Positions 1 through 5,005 of a stretch of DNA of 5,005 bases are shown in pieces. How positions within the stretch are numbered: position 1 is the first letter of the stretch; each line of letters starts with the position of its first letter. The DNA comes from an uncultured Planctomycetaceae bacterium (lineage in GTDB: Bacteria > Planctomycetota > Planctomycetia > Pirellulales > UBA1268): positions 1-5,005 of the forward strand of contig CAISKG010000063.1 of the NCBI GenBank assembly GCA_903885855.1, given 5' to 3'. The position numbers were made by a program, and so were the translations under genes. Below the pieces are notes generated by a model. The model did no database searches and had not been told where the DNA came from. It saw nothing but the letters and a program-made list of their open reading frames with translations.

Positions 1-3000
1 CCGACGGCAACGCCGCCTTCGCGGATGGCGAGCCATACAGCCTGCGGGGCACGATCACCGGTGCCGGCGTCACCGGCCGGACGACCGGGCTGCAGTTCCG
101 CAACGAAAATCTCGGCACGCTCTTCGGCGTCAGCACCGGTGGGCAGTTCTACACCGTGAATCCGGGCAGCGGTGCCGCCACGCTCGTGGCCGACTTCTCG
201 GCCGAGCTCGCCGCCATCGGCGGCGGCACGACCGGCTTCCAGGGGCTGGCGACGGCGCCGGTGAACCTCGAGGGGGGCCGCTACCAGGGGATGTTCTTCG
301 CGATCACGAACACCGGCCGGCTCGTCTGCATCGCCCCCAATCTCGCCGGCACCTCGGCCACGCTCCTCCAGAACGTCTTCGACAACGACGCCGACGGCGT
401 GCCCGAGGCGACGATCTCGAACGCCCTGGGCGCGGGCGTCACCGGCCTCGCCTTCTCGCCGCTCGACGTCAACCTCTGGCACCCGACGACCGCCCGCTCG
501 GCCGACGTCGGCCACGGCATCAACGCGGCCCCCGACAACAGCCGCCAGGCCGTCGAGGGGGGCACGAGCCTCTACTTCGGCCTCGAGCGACACGCCGACA
601 CCGACAACACCTACAACCGCTACAACACCGCCGCCACCAACGGGCAGTTCGGTGTGGCCAGTTTCGCCTCCTACAACTGGCAGCAGGATCTCACCGGCAA
701 TCCGGCCATCGGCGGCAATTACAACCTGCCCGGCGGCGCTCACGGCAGCCTCGTCTCCAACGCCTTCAGCCTCGCCGGCTACGCCGCCACCGACAAGCCG
801 ACGCTCTACTTCAACTATTTCCTCGACACCGAGGGGGCCTCGGGCGGCGAGATGCGCGACAGCGCCCGGGCGCTGATCTCCGTCGACGACGGCCTCACCT
901 GGGAGCTCCTGGCCACCAACAATTCCACGCGCTCGGCGCTCTCCCAGGAGGACGCCGAACTGCCGAACACCGCAACCGCCTCCTCGGCTGTGGGCACGGC
1001 CTCGAACCAGGCCGTGCAGGAGCTCTTCGACTCCACCGGCGCCTGGCGGCAGGCCCGCATCGACCTGGCCAACTGGGTCGGGGCCTCGAACATCCGCCTG
1101 CGCTTCGATTTCGCCACCGCGGGGCGGATGGATCCGACGGCGCTTCGCACCACGGCCGACGAGACGAAGCGCGTCACGGCCGGCTCGACCACGGCCCAGG
1201 TGACGCTCGCGAGCGTCTCGGGGCTCCGCGAGGGGATGGTGGTCACCGGGCAGGGGATCACCGGCCAGCCGACGGTGGTGAGTATCGATTCCGGCACGCG
1301 GGTGACGCTCTCCTCGGCGGTGACCGTGGCCTCGGGCGACACGCTCTCCTTCTTCGACACCGAAAACCGCACCCTCAACGACATCGACGGCCTGGCGAAC
1401 GGCCAGGGCGTCGGTGACGCGCGCCGCGGCCAGAACAACGCCTTCGAGGGCTTCTACGTCGACGATCTCGTCGTCGGCTTCGCGGAGCGCGGCGAGATGG
1501 TGACCGGCGCCGGCACCAAGCTCACGAGCACCTTCAGCGTCGCCACGCCGACGGCGAAGATCTATCCGCCGCAGTCGCTCCAGGGCGAATACCAGCTCGA
1601 GATCCGCCGCGGCACCGAGCACGCCGTCCAGCTCGTGCCGTCGAAGGCCGACATCACCATCGTCGGCACGCTCGACACCAACGACGGGCTCGTGCAGGCC
1701 CCCTCGGCGCCGGCGAAGGTGCTCGAGGAGAACGTCGTCGACGCCGTCGACGGCACCGTCCTCGCCAAGAGCGGCAATGGCCGGCTCCGCTTCATGCCCT
1801 CGAGCCCGCTCGAGGAGGCGCTGTTCCTGCAGGCCGGGATCGACATCCCCGCCGGCGACTTCGTGGCGGTGCTCGACTCGAGCTCCACCACCGCCCAGAC
1901 CGCGAACCTGCTCGCCTGGAACGTCGACCTCGCCGGGCAGACTTCCGCGGTGCTCGAGTTCACCTACCTCACCCTCCCGGCGCAGGAATCGCAGCCCCTG
2001 CCGCCGACCTTCGAGACGCCCGTCGTGGGCGGCACGAAGGTCATCCCCTCGGGCAACGGCGTGGCGATCAGCGTCGACGGCGGCGTGAACTGGACGACGG
2101 TCGCGGGCCTCGGCAACACGCAGGGGCAGATGAGCGCCGTGCGCCTCGACCTCGGCAGCGCGGGCCTGACCTTGAGCGCCACGACCGTGATCGGCTTCTT
2201 CCAGGCGGGGCGGACCCGGCTCGACATCCCGCCCTCGAATCTGCTGCTCGCCGGCGGGATCGTGCTCGACGACTTCCGGATCACCGCCGATCCCCCGCGC
2301 TTCAATCTGGGGACCATCGGCGACCAGAACCACCCGCGCACGCAGGGGCAGTTCGTCATCGCCAACAACCTCATCTCGCACACCGCCGGCTACGGGATCT
2401 CGATCACCGCCGGGGCACGCGACGGGCAGTTCGGCGACCCGAATCCGGGCAGCCCGCGGAACTTCCCCGTGCTCAACAACGCCGGGCTCGTGCCCGGGGT
2501 GGTGGTGATGAACAACGTCATCGCCGATTCCGGGAAGGCGGGGATCCTCTTCGCCGGGGATGCCGGCACCCTCGGGGCGGCCGCCGGCCCGGTGCCCTTC
2601 GGCCGGATCGTCAACAACACGATCTGGGGGGGCGAGGCCGCGGCCCGCGGGATCGAGGTGCGCGACAACGCCGCTCCCACGATCCTCAACAACCTCTTCG
2701 CCGACCTCGCCGCCGGCGTGACGGTCGACGGCTCCTCCGCCCTGGCCCAGCGCACCGTGGTCGGCACCTCCGCCTACTGGCAGGTGGGGCAGCAGGTCAG
2801 CGGCGTGACGGAGAGCTCGCCGCTCGTCCTCTCCGGCAATCCCTTCGTGAACGCCGCGGGGGGCAACTTCTACCTCGTGGCCGGCTCGGAGGCGATCGAC
2901 AGCTCGATCAACAGCCTCCAGGACCGGGCCGAGTACACCGTGGTGAAGACGCCGCTGGGGATCCAGCCCTCGCCGATCGTGGCCCCCGACCGCGACCTCT

Positions 3001-5005
3001 ACGGCCAGCTGCGCGGCGACGACCCGTGGCAGGCCAGCGCCCCGGGCCTCGGCAGCAACGTCTTCAAGGACCGCGGCGCCATCGACCGCGTCGATTTCGC
3101 CCAGCCGCGGATCGCGATCATCGATCCGGTCGACGGCCGCGTCGACGCCCCCGTCGACCGCGACGACGAGATCGACGCGATCCGCCTCGAGCGCGACCAG
3201 GCCACCGGCGCGCTGCAGTTCGTCCTCCAGATCGGCGACGAGGGGGTGGGGATCGACAAGTCGAGTGTCTCCTCCGCGGCCTTCCGGCTCTCGGTCGACA
3301 CCGGCGACGGCGTGGTGCGGCTGCTGCAGCCGGGCGTCGATTACATGTTCCGCTACCTGCAGAACAGCAACCGCGTGATCTTCGAGTCGATCTCGGCCTT
3401 CCCGCTGGGCACCTACACGATCGAGGCCCTCACGCGCGCCGCGACCCCGGCCCTGGCCGGCATGCTCGTCGACCTGGCCAACAACACCCTGCTGCCCAAC
3501 AAGTTCGACGGCACCACCTCCTTCCAGGTGGCGCTGGCTGACATCCCCTCGATGGCACTGGGGCTCGTCGGGACGCGCGGCGACGCGAGCGTGACCCTCG
3601 CCTGGCAGCCGCCCGCCTCGATCGGCGGCACGCCGATCATCGACTACCTCGTGCAGTTCTCGAGCGACGGCGGCACCACCTGGACGACCTTCGCCGACGG
3701 CATCTCGGGCACGACCGGGGCGGTGGTGACCGGGCTCACCAACGGCGTGAGCTACGTGTTCCGCGTCCAGGGCCGCAACGCCGTCAACATCCTCTCGACC
3801 GATCTCGACGACGGCCACTGGTCACAGACCTCGCTGCCGGTGAAGCCGCTGGCCCCGGCGGGCAGGCCGACGAACCTCGTGGCCAACGGCGGCAACGCCG
3901 CCGCCACCCTCGCCTGGACGGCCCCGACGGAGACCGGCGGCGCGCCGATCACCGACTACCGCGTGCAGTACAGCGTCGACGGCGGGACGACCTGGACCAC
4001 CTTCCCCCACGCCCCCTCGACGGCGACGACGATCACCGTCACGGGGCTGGCCAACGGCGTCTCGCACGTGTTCCGCGTGGCGGCGATCACCGAATACGGC
4101 CCGGGGCTCTCGAGCGACGTCTCGATCGTCGTGGTGCCGATGACCTTCCCCGACGCCCCGACCGGCCTGACGGCGAAGCTCGGCAACACGATCGTCGACC
4201 TCGCCTGGACCTCCAACTTCAACGGCGGCTCGACCGTCGTGAACCACGTGGTCCAGTTCCGCGTCACCGGCAGCGCCACCTGGCAGACCTTCACCCCGCC
4301 GGCGCCGGTGACCGGCTCGAGCGTGCGCGTGACGGGCCTCGTCAACGGCACGTCGTACGAGTTCCGCGTGGCGGCGACCAACGCCGTCGGTGACTCCGGC
4401 TTCTCGAACATCGCCGGCCCGGTGACGCCGGTGGCTCCGGCGTCGGCGCCGCTGGCCCTCGCGGCCGTGGGGGGCAACGCCCAGGCCACGCTCTCCTGGA
4501 CGGTGCCGGCCGACAACGGTGGCTCGGCGATCACCGACTACCGCGTCGAGTATTCCTCCGACACGAACGGCGACTGGACGATCTTCGCGGACGGTGTCTC
4601 AACCGGCACCACGGCGACGGTCACCGGCTTGGCCAACGGCGTGACCCACACGTTCAGAGTCAGCGCGGTCAACGCGATCGGTACGGGGGCCTCCTCGAGT
4701 TCTGTCACGGCGGTGCCGTGGCAGGTGAACGTGCCGAGTGCGCCGCGCGACCTCGTGATCACCACGGTGATGTCGACATCGATCTCCCTGGAATGGAAGA
4801 TTCCGGCGATCGACGGCGGCGGCTTCATCACTGGTTACGTCGTCGAGCAATCTGGTGACGGTGGCACCACATGGTTCACCTCCGTCGTCACCGGCACCGG
4901 CGGTCGCGCCGGTGGCATCTGGTTCACCACCGCGTACGACCTGGTGTCGGGTCGCGAGTATCGCTTCCGTGTTCGTGCGACGAACTCGGCAGGAAACTCC
5001 GAACC
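1..5005 (+). CDS. Giant multidomain secreted/surface protein, internal fragment (jelly-roll, beta-helix, Ig-like, FN3 array)
   Basis: Frame 3 is open through the whole window (1667 codons; first full codon 3-5, last 5001-5003). There is no stop and no credible start, so both ends lie outside. Module order: propeller-like repeats (res 1-186), interrupted MAM-like jelly-roll (187-494), linker (495-619), second jelly-roll (620-762), right-handed beta-helix plus cap (773-1035), Ig-like domain (1036-1181), five FN3 domains (1182 to >1667). There is no transmembrane segment, and the only Cys is residue 109. No catalytic motif is recognisable. Such architectures are common in giant exported proteins of Planctomycetota. 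A role in adhesion, surface structure or glycan binding is inferred, not shown. A signal peptide should lie upstream; an anchor, dockerin or sorting signal could lie downstream. In-frame ATGs (for example 291, 852, 1131) fall inside folded modules, so they are not taken as starts. Codon use changes near 4590. Coding status is near certain; the specific function is unknown. Confidence 0.96.
3..560 (+). other. Beta-propeller-like repeat region (incomplete at left edge)
   Basis: Three spaced segments begin with a TG-aromatic/aliphatic strand. They are TTGLQF (res 27-32) followed by LGTLFGVSTGGQFYTVNP, GFQGLATAP (78-86) followed by GMFFAITNTGRLVCIAP, and TGLAFSPLDVNLWH (147-160). The pattern of a short strand, then 'gxLFGVsxxGqfYxV' and a turn with GSGAATLV, resembles blades of bacterial beta-propellers that read like 'TGLAF..dG.LYaVt..G.LyrId'. 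Residues 127-132 form DNDADG, a DxDxDG calcium-loop-like motif between blades 2 and 3. The number of blades is unknown because the module starts before the window. It could instead be an irregular beta-sandwich. No active-site residues were recognised. Confidence 0.5.
561..1484 (+). other. MAM/LamG-like jelly-roll domain, interrupted by an insertion
   Basis: The strands match the jelly-roll pattern seen in MAM-like and immune-inhibitor-A-like domains. In order they are GTSLYFG (res 187-193), GSLVSNAFSLAGY, TLYFNYFLDTE (267-277), ALISVDDGLTWELL (290-303), WRQARIDLANWVG (348-360), NIRLRFDFATAG (363-374) and finally GFYVDDLVVGF (483-493). Asp-Asp in the last strand is the usual end signature of this fold. 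SVDDGLTW (293-300) fits the Asp-box consensus. About 108 residues separate the RFDF strand from the closing VDDLVV strand, much more than normal, and hold an inserted module. Known domains of this type bind glycans or proteins outside the cell; the ligand here is unknown. The family label is inference from strand signatures. Confidence 0.65.
1164..1358 (+). other. Inserted small beta module with GMVVTGxGI motif
   Basis: Residues 388-452 read TKRVTAGSTTAQVTL, then SGLREGMVVTGQGITGQPTV (406-425), VSIDSGTRVTLSSAVTVASGDTLSFFD. This is the widespread 'vTlaSvsGL.vGM.VsGtGI..gT.V.sI...tVTLS.a.t..g..LtF' module that occurs, often tandemly, in phage structural proteins and large bacterial surface proteins. 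Here a single copy sits between the penultimate and last strands of the jelly-roll. Its function is not known to me; a small beta-barrel or spacer is plausible. Motif recognition is from memory of the pattern, without a database search. Confidence 0.6.
1485..1859 (+). other. Unassigned inter-domain region with YQLEIRRGTE segment
   Basis: Residues 495-619 link the two jelly-rolls. The region holds FSVATPTAKIYPPQ, then SLQGEYQLEIRRGTE (525-539), then ITIVGTLDTNDGLVQAP and a stretch alternating acidic and hydrophobic residues (VLEENVVDAVDGTVL, LRFMPSSPLEEALFLQAG). The GEYQLEIRRGTE strand looks like the 'G.Y.LeI' strand of pre-peptidase-type beta-sandwiches, but the rest was not recognised. The second half may form the N-terminal strands of the following jelly-roll. 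No charge cluster, coiled coil or low-complexity linker was seen. Confidence 0.4.
1860..2288 (+). other. Second MAM-like jelly-roll domain (no insertion)
   Basis: The same strand order as the first jelly-roll recurs in shorter form. It runs NLLAWNVDLAGQTSAVLEFTYLT (res 635-657), VAISVDGGVNWTTV (687-700), MSAVRLDLGSAGLTLSATTVIGFFQAG, then GIVLDDFRIT (752-761). These match, in order, TLYFNYFLDTE, ALISVDDGLTWELL, ARIDLANW...LRFDF and GFYVDDLVV of the first domain. SVDGGVNW (690-697) is an Asp-box-like hairpin with Asn in place of the usual Thr. The two domains are therefore probably distant paralogues inside one protein. N-terminal strands are unclear and may extend into the preceding region. 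Confidence 0.6.
2319..2738 (+). other. Right-handed parallel beta-helix (four clear rungs)
   Basis: Four rungs share a hydrophobic-x-N-N-x-[ILF] core. They are FVIANNLIS...YGISIT (res 784-802), VVVMNNVIADSGKAGILF (833-850), GRIVNNTIWGG...RGIEVRDN (867-889) and TILNNLFADLAAGVTVDG (893-910). Aligned Asn pairs at 788/789, 837/838, 871/872 and 896/897 would build an asparagine ladder inside the helix, as in pectate-lyase-like folds. Loops of unequal length separate the rungs; the longest (803-832) is Gly/Pro/Asn rich. The fold is used by polysaccharide lyases and by adhesins. No lyase catalytic Lys/Arg/Asp cluster is evident, so catalysis is not claimed. Confidence 0.8.
2739..3107 (+). other. C-terminal cap of the beta-helix (NPFVNAAGGNFYLVAGSEAID)
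   Basis: NPFVNAAGGNFYLVAGSEAIDSS (res 946-968) matches the common ending of bacterial right-handed beta-helix proteins, usually written 'DPLFVdp..GDFHLq.GSPAIDaG'. APDRDLYGQLRGDDP (994-1008) and KDRGAIDRVDF (1022-1032) then correspond to the usual 'D.dG..R......DiGAyE' tail. Both hallmarks in the right order make the helix assignment stronger. A 25-residue stretch (969-993) between them is longer than the usual short loop. No enzymatic role is assigned. Confidence 0.75.
3108..3545 (+). other. Bacterial Ig-like domain (GVDYxFxY ... DLANNxLxPN type)
   Basis: The order of elements is RIAIIDPVDG (res 1036-1045), ALQFVLQIGDEGVGIDKSSV (ending at 1089), AFRLSVDTGDG, LLQPGVDYMFRYLQNSNRVIFES, GTYTIEA, LVDLANNTLLPNKFDGTTSFQVAL (1155-1178). 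This is the Ig-like pattern frequent in giant planctomycete proteins, where a 'GIDpaTV' strand is followed by 'GvDY.F.Y....N.I.L', 'Y.I' and 'i.DlAGN.L.pN..dGtT.F.I'. Here the Gly of DLAGN is replaced by Asn (DLANN). The domain normally acts as a spacer or binding unit. It directly precedes the FN3 array with almost no linker. Confidence 0.65.
3546..3854 (+). repeat. Fibronectin type III domain 1
   Basis: Residues 1182-1284. Core elements: SVTLAW with Trp1201, GGTPIIDYLVQFSSDGGTTWTTF, VTGLTNGVSYVFRV with Tyr1251, then ILSTDLDDGHWSQTS before PVKPLA. The distance from this Trp to the next repeat's Trp is 104 residues against 97-99 further on. The extra length lies in the DLDDGHW segment of the late F-G region. 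SSDGGTTW (1220-1227) fits the Asp-box pattern. FN3 domains in bacterial exported proteins mostly serve as spacers or carbohydrate-contact modules. Confidence 0.9.
3855..4148 (+). repeat. Fibronectin type III domain 2
   Basis: Residues 1285-1382. Core elements: Pro-rich start (APAGRPTNL), ATLAW with Trp1305, GGAPITDYRVQYSVDGGTTWTTF, ITVTGLANGVSHVFRVAAITEYGPG. His1355 stands where the FN3 family normally has the 'tyrosine corner' Tyr. SVDGGTTW (1324-1331) is a good Asp-box match. It shares ITDYRV and GLANGVxH with domain 4, including a 19-base exact DNA match, and is closer to it than to its direct neighbours. Confidence 0.9.
3946..3964 (+). repeat. 19-base exact direct repeat, copy 1 (in FN3 domain 2)
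   Basis: The bases encoding ITDYR and part of the next Val codon are identical to 4528-4546 in FN3 domain 4. The offset is 582 bases, exactly two FN3 units, and both copies are in the same reading frame. It is a remnant of domain duplication or gene conversion, not a mobile-element end. Confidence 0.85.
4149..4436 (+). repeat. Fibronectin type III domain 3
   Basis: Residues 1383-1478. Core elements: PDAPTGLTAK, VDLAW with Trp1402, GGSTVVNHVVQFRVTGSATWQTF, VRVTGLVNGTSYEFRVAATNAVGDSGFSN. Tyr1452 is at the tyrosine-corner position. The Asp-box-like hairpin has decayed to RVTGSATW (1420-1427), losing the Ser and Asp. The domain starts with the canonical PxAPxxL strand. A 17-base exact match to domain 2 covers the FRVAA strand. 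Confidence 0.9.
4437..4733 (+). repeat. Fibronectin type III domain 4
   Basis: Residues 1479-1577. Core elements: PASAPLAL, ATLSW with Trp1499, GGSAITDYRVEYSSDTNGDWTIFADG, TVTGLANGVTHTFRVSAVNAIGTGAS. His1549 replaces the tyrosine-corner Tyr, as in domain 2. The hairpin SSDTNGDW (1518-1525) is a degenerate Asp-box. Codon use changes inside this domain at about 4590: before it codons are almost all G/C-ending, after it TCA, TTG, AGA and TCT appear. Confidence 0.9.
4528..4546 (+). repeat. 19-base exact direct repeat, copy 2 (in FN3 domain 4)
   Basis: Partner of 3946-3964. Flanking bases differ on both sides (G against C upstream, C against G downstream), so the exact match is limited to 19 bases, although the encoded protein similarity continues in both directions. 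Confidence 0.85.
4734..5005 (+). repeat. Fibronectin type III domain 5 (cut by the window end)
   Basis: Residues 1578 to >1667. Core elements: PSAPRDLVI, ISLEW with Trp1598, GGGFITGYVVEQSGDGGTTWFTS, YDLVSGREYRFRVRATNSAGNSEP. Tyr1653 is the tyrosine corner. SGDGGTTW (1617-1624) fits the Asp-box. The C-D loop is longer than in the other copies (GTGGRAGGIWFTT). The domain lacks only its last strand, which should follow just after the window. Codon use is clearly less G/C-biased than in domains 1-3, suggesting a different history. Confidence 0.88.

Noticed and set aside
815..1438. 207-residue open frame on the - strand
   Set aside because: It lies opposite the first jelly-roll, where the + frame shows recognisable strands and a module motif. 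Long antisense frames are expected when sense codons nearly all end in G or C; its translation is Arg/Ser/Val-rich with no recognisable domain.
2319..3107. Pectate lyase or other polysaccharide lyase activity of the beta-helix
   Set aside because: The fold fits, but I see no cluster of catalytic Lys/Arg and Ca2+-binding Asp residues on adjacent rungs, so only the fold is annotated.
3026..3541. 171-residue + strand open frame, extremely Arg-rich
   Set aside because: It is a frame-shifted reading of the beta-helix cap and Ig-like domain. The composition (runs of RRPRR) is typical of the wrong frame in G/C-rich DNA.
3576..3584. RGD tripeptide in FN3 domain 1 (res 1192-1194), with a second RGD at res 1004-1006, suggesting integrin-type adhesion
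   Set aside because: In fibronectin the functional RGD is in the F-G loop. Here one copy is before the B strand of FN3-1 and the other is in the beta-helix cap. RGD arises easily in such an Arg/Gly/Asp-rich protein.
3413..4831. Four antisense open frames (starting at 3640, 3952, 4534 and 4831 on the - strand) whose proteins all begin M-[IM]-x-x-P-P and look like a family of tandem paralogous genes
   Set aside because: Each start is the reverse complement of the GGxxI loop in FN3 domains 1, 2, 4 and 5. Their spacings (312, 582 and 297 bases) equal the spacing of the core Trp codons of those domains. They are mirror images of the FN3 repeats on a G/C-rich template.
3546..5005. Repeat array considered as CRISPR or a tandem DNA satellite
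   Set aside because: The period is about 290-310 bases, the reading frame is preserved, and similarity is at the protein level (FN3). Exact DNA identity is limited to short stretches under 20 bases.
1..5005. Promoters, riboswitches, tRNA/rRNA or terminators
   Set aside because: The whole window is coding on the + strand. No A/T-rich spacer, hairpin with T-run or RNA-like conserved block was seen.

Overview
The window is the interior of one very large protein-coding gene on the + strand. Frame 3 (codons starting at position 3) stays open without a stop from the first to the last base. That gives 1667 complete codons, with neither the start nor the end of the gene in the window. Residue numbers below count from the codon at 3-5, so residue n occupies bases 3n to 3n+2. 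No RNA gene, promoter, terminator, insertion sequence or CRISPR array is visible, and there is no intergenic DNA.

The DNA is very G+C rich, and in most of the window nearly all codons end in G or C. The protein is low in Lys, has a single Cys, and is rich in Gly, Ala, Thr, Asp, Val and Ser, as expected for a large secreted or surface beta-protein. A right-handed beta-helix, MAM-like jelly-rolls, an Ig-like module with a GVDY...DLAxN signature and arrayed FN3 domains together are typical of giant exported proteins of Planctomycetota. This taxonomic call is inference from architecture and composition, not from a marker gene.

Layout: (1) 3-560, repeated strand pattern resembling beta-propeller blades, with a DxDxDG loop. 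(2) 561-1484, MAM/LamG-like jelly-roll ending in a GFYVDDLVV strand, interrupted by an inserted 'GMVVTGxGI' module at about 1164-1358. (3) 1485-1859, unassigned linker with a YQLEIRRGTE segment. (4) 1860-2288, a shorter, uninterrupted second jelly-roll. (5) 2319-2738, right-handed parallel beta-helix with four clear NN-ladder rungs, followed by a C-terminal cap (2739-3107). (6) 3108-3545, Ig-like domain. (7) 3546-5005, five FN3 domains, the fifth running off the window.

No catalytic signature was recognised. The modules look like binding, adhesion or spacer units, so a structural or adhesive/carbohydrate-binding role outside the cell is the best inference. The most notable signals are the nested insertion in the first jelly-roll, Asp-box-like S-x-D-x-G-x-T-W hairpins recurring in two different folds, an alternating pattern in the FN3 array that suggests a two-domain duplication unit, and an abrupt change of codon usage inside the gene near 4590. 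I found no evidence of a defence system or other multi-gene system here.
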